Of a stretch of DNA of 6,376 nt, positions 1-6,376 are shown one piece after another; positions within the stretch are counted from its first letter, which is position 1; each line of letters opens with the position of its first letter. The notes below the pieces were generated by a model. It searched no databases. It was not told where the DNA came from and saw only the letters and a list, made by a program, of their open reading frames with translations. The translations under genes were made by a program, and so were the position numbers. This DNA is from Actinomycetes bacterium (GTDB lineage Bacteria > Actinomycetota > Actinomycetes > JAHEKZ01), in the NCBI GenBank assembly GCA_027117675.1, contig JAJAYM010000297.1, forward strand, positions 1 to 6,376. Reading direction: 5' to 3'.

Positions 1-1
1 C

Positions 2-1012
2 CGCAACGGTCTTGAGAAGTTTCTGCTCGCTCCTGTTGCCGTACCGGGCTCCGAAGTCGAGTCGGCGCAAGCAACTCTCGGCCAGAACACGGCCGGATGG
101 ATCGTCAGTCTCGACTTCAACGGTGACGGAACGAAGTCGTTCGGTGAGATTACGGCACAGATGGCGGCCCAGACGCCGGACTCCCCAGGCAACCGCTTCG
201 CGATCGTCCTCGACGGAATCGTGGTGTCTGCGCCGGGGGTCAACGAGGCCATCCCGGGTGGTCAGGCGCAGATCACCGGACAGTTCACCCAGGACGAGGC
301 GCAAGACCTCGCCAACGTCTTGAAGTTCGGTGCCTTGCCGTTGACCTTCGAGATCGCTGAGCGGAATACGATTTCGCCTACCCTTGGCACCGATCAACTG
401 CGCGCCGGTCTGATCGCTGGCGCCCTTGGCCTAGCCCTTGTCGTGATCTACCTGCTGCTCTATTACCGGGCCTTGGCCCTCGTTGCGGTCTTCAGCCTGG
501 TTTTGGCCGGTCTACTGGTCTACGCAGCGGTGGTGATTTTGGGCGACACCCTGAACTTCGCGCTGACGCTGGCCGGCGTCGCTGGTCTGATCGTCGCGAT
601 CGGAATCACCGCCGACTCGTTCATCGTCTACTTCGAGCGAATACGTGACGAGGTGCGTGACGGTCGCTCGCTGCGAACCGCCCTGGAGTCCGGTTGGGTG
701 CGGGCCCGGCGCACCATCATCGCTGCCGACTTCATCTCACTGATCGCGGCGGTGGTTTTGTGGGTGCTGTCAGTCGGCGGTGTCCGCGGGTTCGCATTCA
801 CCCTGGGGCTCACCACCGTCATCGACCTCCTCGTTGTCTTCCTCTTCACCAAACCGGTGGTCTCGCTCCTGGCGCGCACGAAGTTCTTCAACAGCGGAAG
901 CAAGTGGTCTGGCCTGTCGCCGGAGCGCCTCGGCGCGAAGAAACTGGCGATCGCCGACCGCCCTGGCCGGTCAGCTACCCAACCTGCTGGCCGCACAGCG
1001 AAGGAGGCCTGA
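2..1012 (+). CDS. secD: Protein translocase subunit SecD, C-terminal part (5' end outside window)
   Basis: SecD pairs with SecF in the membrane and uses the proton-motive force to help the SecYEG/SecA translocon complete protein export. The frame is open from base 2 (first codon CGC) to the TGA at 1010-1012, giving 336 visible residues; the start, the first membrane segment and most of the external P1 domain lie upstream. Visible residues 1-130 are the end of the external region, including GWIVSLDFNGDGTKSF, FAIVLDGIVVSAP and ITGQFTQDEAQDLANVLKFG, typical of SecD just before TM2. Five hydrophobic segments follow, at about bases 404-466, 470-541, 551-607, 716-778 and 785-865. The segment with IGITADSFIVYFERIRDE (about 598-650) is the actinobacterial version of the conserved SecD TM4 region, where proteobacteria have DAN. 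The cytoplasmic tail is short, basic and poorly conserved. secF follows after one base, so the two are surely co-transcribed. The identification is very secure. Confidence 0.96.
   Translation, partial: RNGLEKFLLAPVAVPGSEVESAQATLGQNTAGWIVSLDFNGDGTKSFGEITAQMAAQTPDSPGNRFAIVLDGIVVSAPGVNEAIPGGQAQITGQFTQDEAQDLANVLKFGALPLTFEIAERNTISPTLGTDQLRAGLIAGALGLALVVIYLLLYYRALALVAVFSLVLAGLLVYAAVVILGDTLNFALTLAGVAGLIVAIGITADSFIVYFERIRDEVRDGRSLRTALESGWVRARRTIIAADFISLIAAVVLWVLSVGGVRGFAFTLGLTTVIDLLVVFLFTKPVVSLLARTKFFNSGSKWSGLSPERLGAKKLAIADRPGRSATQPAGRTAKEA
1001..1007 (+). promoter_or_regulatory. Ribosome binding site of secF
   Basis: AAGGAGG is a near-perfect Shine-Dalgarno sequence inside the last codons of secD, six bases before ATG 1014. 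It decides the secF start: the ATG at 1014, not the in-frame TTG at 1115, is the real initiation site. This matters because the frame opened at 1014 is not the frame of the rest of secF. Confidence 0.85.
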
Positions 1013-1013
1013 C

Positions 1014-2134
1014 ATGAGTCGCCTCAATGACTTCACATCTCGCCTCTATCGTGGCGAGGTCTCCTCGACTTCGTCGGGCGTGCCAAGCAGTGGTACGTCC
1101 TGTCGGCGGCCCTGTTGGTCATTGCCCTCGGATCCTTGGCGATCAACGGCCTGCAGTTCGGTGTCGAGTTCTCTGGCGGCGCAGTATTCACCGTTCCTTC
1201 TGAAGAGTGTGAGATCCCAGAAGCTAGGGACGCGGTAGCCGCCGTGGTGCCCGAGGGCGACCCGTTCGTCACCGAACTCAACGGTTCAAGCGGCCGCCAG
1301 GTCAGGGCGCAGACCGTTGACCTGACCCCCGCTGAGACCGGTGAGGTGAGCCGGGCCCTGGCCGAGGCGTGTGGTGCTCCCCTGGAGGAAGTGTCCACGC
1401 AGGTCATCGGCCCCTCCTGGGGTGAGCAGATCACCGAGAAAGCGCTCACCGGCCTCGTCGTCTTCCTGGCGTTGATCGTCGTCTACCTGTCCATCACTTT
1501 CGAGTGGCGGATGGCCATCGGGGCCCTCGTTGCGCTGTTCCACGACGTCTTCATCACTGTCGGCATCTATTCGCTCAGTGGTTTCGAGGTCACACCAGCG
1601 ACAGTCATCGGCGTTCTGACGATTCTTGGTTACTCGCTCTACGACACCGTCGTCGTCTTCGACAAAGTCAAAGAGAACACCCGTGGCGTCCAGGCCACGA
1701 GCCGCATGACGTACAGCGAAGCGGCGAACCTCGCGGTCAACCAGACGCTCGTGCGATCCATCAACACCTCAATCGTTGGCCTGTTGCCGGTCGCGAGCCT
1801 GCTCGTTGTCGGCGCCTACGTGTTGGGGGCCGGAACGTTAAAAGACCTCGCCCTCGCCCTCTTCGTCGGCATCGCGGTCGGCACCTACTCGTCGATCTTC
1901 ATCGCGACTCCGGTACTGGCCCAGCTGAAGGAGCGCGAGCCGACGATGCAGGCGCTCGCCAAGCGGGTCAACGCTCGACGAACTGGCGGTCGCGAAGCCG
2001 GCAAGGCGGTTGACGATAGCGATGGGAACAGCACTGTCGCTGCCGACGCCTCTACTGGTGCGAAATCGGGTTCAGCTTTGCCGCCACGAGGTCCGCGCAA
2101 TCAGCCCAAGCGAAATCGTAAGAAGAAGCGCTAG
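1014..2134 (+). CDS. secF: Protein translocase subunit SecF, interrupted by a one-base frameshift near codon 18
   Basis: SecF is the partner of SecD in the proton-driven SecDF export motor. From ATG 1014 the reading is MSRLNDFTSRLYRGEVS, a good actinobacterial SecF N-terminus, but this frame then degenerates and stops at 1236-1238 after 74 codons. The body of SecF continues in another frame from about 1064: DFVGRAKQWYVLSAALL, then the conserved FGVEFSGG loop, an external P4-type region, and TM2-TM6 with FEWRMAIGALVALFHDVFIT, GVLTILGYSLYDTVVVFDKV, QTLVRSINTS and LALALFVGIAVGTYSSIFIA, ending at TAG 2132-2134. Restoring one base gives 373 residues, a normal length. The C-terminal cytoplasmic tail of about 60 residues is hydrophilic and ends in the basic PKRNRKKKR. 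A start at TTG 1115 would avoid the frameshift but would cut through TM1 and has no ribosome binding site. The family is certain; whether the gene is intact is not. Confidence 0.93.
1056..1069 (+). other. Frameshift site in secF (apparent loss of one base)
   Basis: Up to the GTC TCC codons at 1059-1064 the frame of ATG 1014 encodes SecF (RGEVS). From GAC at 1067 the conserved DFVGR sequence lies in the -1 frame. The simplest repair is one extra T, TCC TTC GAC, which would give RGEVSFDFVGR, the sequence expected at this position in actinobacterial SecF. The downstream frame has a TGA at 1028-1030 and no ATG, GTG or TTG before 1115, so it cannot start independently at the right place. There is no slippery heptamer of the X XXY YYZ type. 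Confidence 0.85.
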
Positions 2135-2146
2135 CGCGGTGGGTAC

Positions 2147-2164
2147 GCGCGGTTGAACCTGCGC
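2147..2164 (+). terminator. Weak hairpin after secF, possible partial terminator
   Basis: GCGCGG at 2147-2152 can pair with CTGCGC at 2159-2164 (six pairs, one of them G-U) around the six-base loop TTGAAC. It begins 12 bases after the secF stop. No T-run follows, so it is not a classic intrinsic terminator, although actinobacterial terminators often lack one. It could attenuate secDF transcription before rel, or mean nothing. Confidence 0.25.
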
Positions 2165-2180
2165 CACTGACACTGAGCGT

Positions 2181-2186
2181 TACAGT
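2181..2186 (+). promoter_or_regulatory. Possible -10 element upstream of rel
   Basis: TACAGT fits the loose actinobacterial -10 pattern TANNNT and lies 21 bases before the GTG at 2208, so a transcript would have a short leader of about 15 bases. The only -35-like sequence nearby, TTGAAC at 2153-2158, is 22 bases upstream, too far for a normal spacer. This is a suggestion only; rel may simply be read from the secDF transcript. Confidence 0.2.
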
Positions 2187-2207
2187 AGGCACTCGGACGA
2201 CGAACGG

Positions 2208-4508
2208 GTGGACGACGGGCGGGTGATCGTGACCGACGAGTCGGAAGGTGCCGCAGTACGGACCGAGCGCGCCACGACGTCGCCCCCTGACCAACCGCAG
2301 ACGCGAGTACGGGCCGCCCTGGCCCGCCTCGGTGGGGGACACCGCACCAGTTACCCCGAACTTGAGTCGGTTTTTCGTTCGGTGCGCGCAGCGCACCCCA
2401 AGGCCGATCTCAAAGTCATTGAACGGGCCTACGCCGTAGCCGAAGAGAAGCACCGAACCCAACTCAGGCGCAGCGGCGAGCCCTACATCACGCACCCGCT
2501 TGCCGTGACACAGATCCTCGCCGATCTTGGCATGACACCGCCAACCCTCTGTGCCGGGCTGTTGCATGACACCGTCGAAGACACTGACTACTCCCTCGAC
2601 GCTCTCCGTGCCGAGTTTGGTGACGAAATCGCCCTGCTCGTTGACGGCGTCACCAAACTGGACAAGGTCAAATACGGCCAAGCCGCCCAGGCTGAGACAA
2701 CGCGCAAGATGGTCGTTGCCATGGCCCGCGACATCCGGGTTTTGGTGATCAAGCTCTGTGACCGACTGCACAACATGCGAACGCTTCGCTACCTACCAGA
2801 CGCTAAACAGCAGAGCAAGGCCCGCGAAACTCTCGAGATTTACGCGCCATTGGCGCATCGGCTTGGCATGAACGCGATCAAGTGGGAGCTTGAGGACCTA
2901 TCGTTCGCGACGCTCTACCCCAAGGTCTACGAGGAGATCGTCTCTCTCGTTGAGCGGCGCGCACCGAGCCGTGATGAGTTTCTCTCCGATGTCATTCACG
3001 ACGTCGATGCGGCGCTGCACGAGTCACGCATCGATGGAAACGTGACCGGGCGGCCGAAGCACTACTACAGCGTCTACCAAAAGATGATCGTGCGCGGTCG
3101 CGACTTCGCCGACATCTACGACCTGGTGGGGCTGCGCGTCCTCGTCGACTCGGTTCGCGACTGCTACGCGGCCCTCGGCGTCATCCACGCGCGGTGGAAT
3201 CCGGTCCCAGGTCGGTTCAAGGACTACATTGCGATGCCCAAGTTCAACATGTATCAGTCGCTGCACACAACGGTGATCGGGCCCGGGGGCAAGCCGGTCG
3301 AGTTGCAGATTCGAACGCACGCTATGCACCGGCGGGCTGAGTACGGCGTAGCGGCGCACTGGAAGTACAAGGAGACAGCTGGGGCGTCCACCACCCAGGA
3401 TGACATGACCTGGCTGCGTCAGCTGCTCGACTGGCAGCAGGAGACCAGTGACCCTGGCGAGTTCCTTGACTCACTGCGCTTTGAGATCAGCGGGACCGAA
3501 GTCTTCGTCTTCACACCCAAGGGTGACGTCGTGGCGTTGGTCACCGGTGCGACGCCTCTGGACTTCGCCTACGCCGTGCACACCGAGGTGGGCCACCGGA
3601 CGGTTGGTGCGCGGGTCAACGGGCGTCTGGTGCCACTGGATTCGGTGCTGGAGAACGGCGACGTCGTCGAGGTGATCACCTCGAAGGCAGAGGGGGCGGC
3701 ACCGAGTCAGGACTGGCTCGGGTTCGTGGTCTCCCCGAGAGCCAGGAACAAGATCCGGGCGTGGTTTTCCAAGGAGCGCCGCGAGGAGGCGATCGAGGAC
3801 GGCAAGGACGCCATCACCAGAGCTATGCGCAAGCAAGGTCTGCCGATGCAGCGGATCCTGAGTGGGCCGGCGCTGTTGTCCGTCAGTGCCGAACTGCGGC
3901 TTAAGGACATCGACTCGCTCTATGCCGCGGTTGGTGAGGGGCACATCAGCGCTCAGACTGTCCTTCGTCGCCTCGTCACCGTCCTCGGAGGCGAGGAGGG
4001 GGCAACCGAGGACATCGCCGAAGCGACAGTGGCGACGAAGCCGGCCAGGGTGCGCACCGGGGAGGACCCAGGCGTAGTGGTCAAAGGAGTCAGCGATGTC
4101 TGGGTCAAGCTGGCGCGCTGCTGCACACCTGTTCCCGGCGACACCATCGTCGGCTTCGTAACCCGAGCGCGCGGGGTGTCTGTGCACCGCAGCAACTGCG
4201 TCAACGTCTCGGCGCTCCCGGAGAACCGATTCGTTGACGTCGAGTGGGCGCCTACAGCGTCCAGCGTCTTCTTGGTCTCGATTCAAGTCGAGGCGCTCGA
4301 CCGAGCCCGGCTGCTCTCCGATGTCACCCGAGTGCTCTCCGACCAGCACGTGAACATCCTGAGCGCCTCGGTGACGACGACGCGCGACCGTGTCGCGACC
4401 TCCCGCTTCACCTTCGAGATGGGTGACACTCGCCACCTGGGTCACGTGCTGAATGCCGTGCGGGGAATCGAGGGCGTGTTCGATGCCTACCGGCTCACCA
4501 GTGCCTGA
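2208..4508 (+). CDS. rel: Bifunctional (p)ppGpp synthetase/hydrolase, long RelA/SpoT homologue
   Basis: Rel makes (p)ppGpp from ATP and GDP/GTP during starvation on the ribosome and degrades it with its hydrolase domain, controlling the stringent response. The 766-residue product has the full long-RSH order. The HD hydrolase domain (about 75-250) keeps its metal-site residues H96, H120-D121 within HDTVED, and D185 in CDRLHN. The synthetase domain (about 280-390) has GRPKHYYSVYQKM, D305 in IYDLVGLRVLV, RFKDYIAMPK (336-345), YQSLHT and E365 in VELQIRT. The RFKD motif is the form found in bifunctional enzymes, not the acidic motif of synthetase-only RelA. A TGS domain (431-493), helical region, zinc-finger domain with CC 638-639, H660 and C664, and a C-terminal ACT domain (about 687-766) follow. 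The start is uncertain: in-frame GTG codons at 2208, 2223 and 2229 all precede the conserved region and none has a clear ribosome binding site; the frame is open upstream to TGA 2154. Usually called relA or rel in actinobacteria. Confidence 0.97.
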   Translation: MDDGRVIVTDESEGAAVRTERATTSPPDQPQTRVRAALARLGGGHRTSYPELESVFRSVRAAHPKADLKVIERAYAVAEEKHRTQLRRSGEPYITHPLAVTQILADLGMTPPTLCAGLLHDTVEDTDYSLDALRAEFGDEIALLVDGVTKLDKVKYGQAAQAETTRKMVVAMARDIRVLVIKLCDRLHNMRTLRYLPDAKQQSKARETLEIYAPLAHRLGMNAIKWELEDLSFATLYPKVYEEIVSLVERRAPSRDEFLSDVIHDVDAALHESRIDGNVTGRPKHYYSVYQKMIVRGRDFADIYDLVGLRVLVDSVRDCYAALGVIHARWNPVPGRFKDYIAMPKFNMYQSLHTTVIGPGGKPVELQIRTHAMHRRAEYGVAAHWKYKETAGASTTQDDMTWLRQLLDWQQETSDPGEFLDSLRFEISGTEVFVFTPKGDVVALVTGATPLDFAYAVHTEVGHRTVGARVNGRLVPLDSVLENGDVVEVITSKAEGAAPSQDWLGFVVSPRARNKIRAWFSKERREEAIEDGKDAITRAMRKQGLPMQRILSGPALLSVSAELRLKDIDSLYAAVGEGHISAQTVLRRLVTVLGGEEGATEDIAEATVATKPARVRTGEDPGVVVKGVSDVWVKLARCCTPVPGDTIVGFVTRARGVSVHRSNCVNVSALPENRFVDVEWAPTASSVFLVSIQVEALDRARLLSDVTRVLSDQHVNILSASVTTTRDRVATSRFTFEMGDTRHLGHVLNAVRGIEGVFDAYRLTSA

Positions 4509-4520
4509 ACAGACGACAGA

Positions 4521-5858
4521 TCAGTCGCTGAACTCCTGAAGAGTGTTCTGGGCCTGCTCCAGCCACTCTCGGCGTGCCGCGATCGCCGCCTCGCTTTTCT
4601 CGACGTCAGTTGATTTGCCCGCCGCCGCCGCTGCCGTACGTTGCTTCTCCAGCTTGGCGATCGAGGTGGTGAGTTGTTCGACGGTCGCCGAAGCCCTGGC
4701 GCGAGCCTCTGGGTTGCTCCGTTTCCATCTGGTCTCCTCGGCGCCACGCAACGCCTGCTCTACCTGCTGCAGCCGTCGCTCAATGCTTGCCTTCTCGGCC
4801 CGGGGGACATGCCCGATCTCTGCCCAACGATCCTGGATGCTGCGCAAAGCAGTTCGAGCCGCGTTCAGGTCGCTGATCGGAACGAGCGCTTCGGCTTCCT
4901 CGGCGAGTTGCTGCTTCTTGGTGAAGTTTGCTTGCTGTTCGGCGTCACGCTCGTCGAAGACGGTTGAGCGGGCCGCAAAGAAGGTGTCCTGGGCGGTCTT
5001 GAATCGTGCCCAAAGCTCTTGCTCGGCTTCACGGGTCGCCGGTCCTGCATCCTTCCACCGCTGCATGAGCAACCGGAAGCTGGCCGACGTCGGACCCCAG
5101 TCTTTGCTCGTGGCCAGCGCTTCGGCCTCCTTGACCAGTTTCTCCTTGACCGCGACCGCTTCGGACCGCTCGGTGTCACGTGTGGCGAACCAGGCGCGGC
5201 GCCGTTTCTCGAAGGAGCTTCTGGCGTGGCTCAGGCGCTTCCACAGTTCCTGCTCGTAGGAGCGTTCGGTGTGCGGTGCTGTTCGCCACTCCTCAATCAG
5301 GGCGCGGAATCGCTCACCGGACGCCTTCCACTGGCTACTGCTGGCGAGCTTTTCGGCCTCGGCGACCATGGCCGCACGCTGTGCGCGCGCTCGTTCACGT
5401 GCGGCAGCACGTTCGGCCTTGCGCGCGCCCCGCTGCGCATCGACGGTTGCCACGAGCCCTTCGAGGCGCTGGCGCAGCGCAGCGAGGTCGCCAACGCAGT
5501 GGGGGCGGTCTACCTGGTCCCTCAGCTTGCCGATCAGCGCCATGGCGTCGTCAGGGGTGAGGCCCGCTTCGCCGAGTCGGTGCTCAAGGAGGTCGATCTC
5601 GATCCCTAGCGTGGCGTACTTGCGCTCATAGAATCGGACACCGTCAGCCGGATTACCGGCGAGCCACTCGCCGACTTGCACTTCGGGTCCGGGACCATCC
5701 GGCGTCCGCACATAGACCGCGCCTGATTCGTCCACGCGCCCCCAAGGCTGACTTGATGACGAGGTCGGCGCGGCGTGAACGCCTGGGGGTGGGCCGGGGC
5801 GAGGCACCGGGTGCGGACGCGCTGACTCTGTCGGCTCCTCGGGTGCCTGCTCGGTCAC
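4521..5858 (-). CDS. DUF349 repeat protein, function unknown
   Basis: The 445-residue protein is soluble, with no signal peptide or membrane segment. Residues 1-38 are a low-complexity Pro/Ser-rich lead. Residues 38-140 match the N-terminal region I associate with actinobacterial DUF349 proteins (PWGRVDESGAVYVRTPDG, then FYERKYATLGIEIDLLEHRL). After a basic Ala/Arg/Glu helix (145-163), three DUF349 units follow at about 164-223, 238-297 and 316-373, each with an aromatic core such as RFRALIEEWRTAP, FRLLMQRWKDAGP or ALRSIQDRWAEIGH. The C-terminus (380-445) looks like a coiled coil. No catalytic motif is visible, so a scaffold or binding role is a guess. The GTG start at 5858-5856 is supported by CAGGAGT just upstream (complement of 5863-5869) and by overlap with the cyclophilin stop. 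The gene converges on rel with a 12-base gap. DUF349 genes next to rel and ppiB recur in actinobacteria, to my knowledge. Confidence 0.9.
   Translation of the reverse strand: MTEQAPEEPTESARPHPVPRPGPPPGVHAAPTSSSSQPWGRVDESGAVYVRTPDGPGPEVQVGEWLAGNPADGVRFYERKYATLGIEIDLLEHRLGEAGLTPDDAMALIGKLRDQVDRPHCVGDLAALRQRLEGLVATVDAQRGARKAERAAARERARAQRAAMVAEAEKLASSSQWKASGERFRALIEEWRTAPHTERSYEQELWKRLSHARSSFEKRRRAWFATRDTERSEAVAVKEKLVKEAEALATSKDWGPTSASFRLLMQRWKDAGPATREAEQELWARFKTAQDTFFAARSTVFDERDAEQQANFTKKQQLAEEAEALVPISDLNAARTALRSIQDRWAEIGHVPRAEKASIERRLQQVEQALRGAEETRWKRSNPEARARASATVEQLTTSIAKLEKQRTAAAAAGKSTDVEKSEAAIAARREWLEQAQNTLQEFSD
5855..5858 (-). other. GTGA stop-start overlap, cyclophilin to DUF349
   Basis: On the minus strand GTGA combines the GTG start of the DUF349 gene (5858-5856) with the TGA stop of the cyclophilin gene (5857-5855). 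Such four-base overlaps usually mean co-transcription and re-initiation by the same ribosomes, so the two genes form one operon whose promoter lies beyond the right edge of the window. Confidence 0.85.
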
Positions 5859-6376
5859 GGGGACTCCTGCTGCACCCGGGCTGCGGTGATGGTGATCGAC
5901 TCGGCCGGCTCCCCGTCGGTCGGCTGCGTCGCGTCAGCTGAGACGCCAGCAGCCGCCACGCCCTCGACAACATCAAGTCCTTTGCTGATCTGACCAACGA
6001 TCGTGTAGTCCGGCGGCAACGGGCTGTCCTTGTACACGAGGAAGAACTGGCTGCCCGCTTCGCCACCGCTCGGCTCGGCCATGGCGACGCTTCCGCGCGG
6101 GTAGGTCGCCAATCCGCTGTTGTCGGCCTTGGGCAGGTTCTCATCAACGGTCGTGTAGCCGGGAGTGCCGGAGCCGGTGCCGCTTCGGTCACCGCACTGC
6201 AGGACGTACAGCCCTTCGGTGGTGAGTCGGTGACAGGTGGTGTCGTCGAAGTAGCCCTGCCCTGCGAGGAAGGCCAGGGAGTTGGAGTTCTTGGGTGCCT
6301 TCTCGGTGTCGAGGGTGAACGTGATCGGACCCCGGTCAGTGTCGAGAACCAGGTCGGCCGGGGCGCCCTTCGGCAG
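5855..6376 (-). CDS. ppiB: Cyclophilin-type peptidyl-prolyl cis-trans isomerase, C-terminal part (5' end outside window)
   Basis: Cyclophilins speed cis-trans isomerisation of prolyl bonds during protein folding. The visible 173 residues, read from base 6376, begin LPKGAPADLVLDTDRGPITF, the start of the cyclophilin barrel (GPITFTLDTEKAPKNSNSLAFL). The core has TTCHRLTTEGLYVLQCGD (46-63; R50 corresponds to the catalytic arginine), GTGSGTPGY, PRGSVAMAEPSGGEAGSQFF and LPPDYTIVGQI. Cys48 and Cys61 are shared with the mycobacterial PpiB type, which has a membrane anchor ahead of the domain; the equivalent N-terminus here lies outside the window, so an extracytoplasmic location is inference. The domain ends normally at TGA 5857-5855, and that stop overlaps the start of the DUF349 gene. 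An internal TTG at 6112 is not the start, because conserved cyclophilin sequence continues in frame well upstream of it. Confidence 0.93.
   Translation of the reverse strand: MPKGAPADLVLDTDRGPITFTLDTEKAPKNSNSLAFLAGQGYFDDTTCHRLTTEGLYVLQCGDRSGTGSGTPGYTTVDENLPKADNSGLATYPRGSVAMAEPSGGEAGSQFFLVYKDSPLPPDYTIVGQISKGLDVVEGVAAAGVSADATQPTDGEPAESITITAARVQQESP
5863..5869 (-). promoter_or_regulatory. Ribosome binding site of the DUF349 gene
   Basis: On the minus strand the sequence reads CAGGAGT four bases before the GTG start at 5858. It lies inside the last codons of the cyclophilin gene (GTG CAG CAG GAG TCC CCG TGA). With the GTGA overlap at 5855-5858 it supports translational coupling and this choice of start. 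Confidence 0.7.

Noticed and set aside
1056..1069. Programmed -1 ribosomal frameshift in secF
   Set aside because: There is no slippery heptamer, I see no strong downstream structure, and I know of no SecF expressed this way. A missing base is the simpler explanation.
1115..2134. SecF starting at TTG 1115
   Set aside because: It would begin inside TM1 and drop the conserved DFVGRAKQWY region, and there is no ribosome binding site ahead of it, whereas AAGGAGG precedes ATG 1014.
2128..2137. Perfect palindrome GCGCTAGCGC over the secF stop codon
   Set aside because: It is a single ten-base copy with no room for a loop and is expected occasionally in GC-rich DNA, so I do not call it an operator.
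2052..2771. 239-codon open frame on the minus strand spanning the secF end and rel start
   Set aside because: It is antisense to two well-supported genes, has no recognisable domain, and is explained by GC-rich codon bias.
3471..4445. 324-codon open frame on the minus strand inside rel
   Set aside because: It lies wholly antisense to strongly conserved rel codons, and its Asp/Arg/His-rich composition is typical of reverse frames in GC-rich genes. No domain is recognisable.
4514..4527. Inverted repeat between rel and DUF349 as a bidirectional terminator
   Set aside because: The stem is only four pairs with no T-run on either strand, so it could easily occur by chance.
5019..5609. 196-codon open frame on the plus strand opposite the DUF349 gene
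   Set aside because: The minus strand here encodes the conserved DUF349 repeats and the plus-strand product resembles no family I know.

Overview
This is a stretch of actinobacterial chromosome carrying housekeeping genes. The coding sequence is GC-rich, several genes start with GTG, and the gene set matches a neighbourhood well known in Actinomycetota: secD-secF, a long bifunctional RelA/SpoT homologue, a three-repeat DUF349 protein and a PpiB-type cyclophilin. The proteins also look actinobacterial. SecD has TADSF in place of the proteobacterial DAN motif, Rel carries RFKD, and the cyclophilin has the two-cysteine TTCHRLTT / LQCGD core. I cannot name a genus from the sequence; an uncultured or environmental lineage is possible.

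Layout. Positions 2-1012 (+): the C-terminal 336 residues of SecD, cut by the window edge. Positions 1014-2134 (+): SecF, one base after the secD stop and behind a strong AAGGAGG ribosome binding site. As given, its reading frame is broken near codon 18 by the apparent loss of one base. Positions 2135-2207: a short gap with one weak hairpin and a possible -10 element. Positions 2208-4508 (+): full-length Rel with all its domains and catalytic motifs. A 12-base convergent gap follows. Positions 5858-4521 (-): the DUF349 protein, whose GTG start overlaps the stop of the upstream cyclophilin. Positions 6376-5855 (-): the C-terminal 173 residues of the cyclophilin, cut by the other window edge. 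No stretch of 300 bases lacks a gene.

How the genes relate. SecD and SecF form the SecDF unit that uses the proton-motive force to help the SecYEG translocon finish export. Rel makes and degrades (p)ppGpp in the cytoplasm. The cyclophilin and DUF349 genes form a translationally coupled pair on the opposite strand; the cyclophilin probably folds proteins outside the membrane, while the DUF349 protein has no established activity here.

No new biological system is visible. The points most worth checking are the secF frameshift and the absence of apt, which usually sits between secF and rel in actinobacteria. I see no tRNA, rRNA, CRISPR array, insertion sequence or phage gene.
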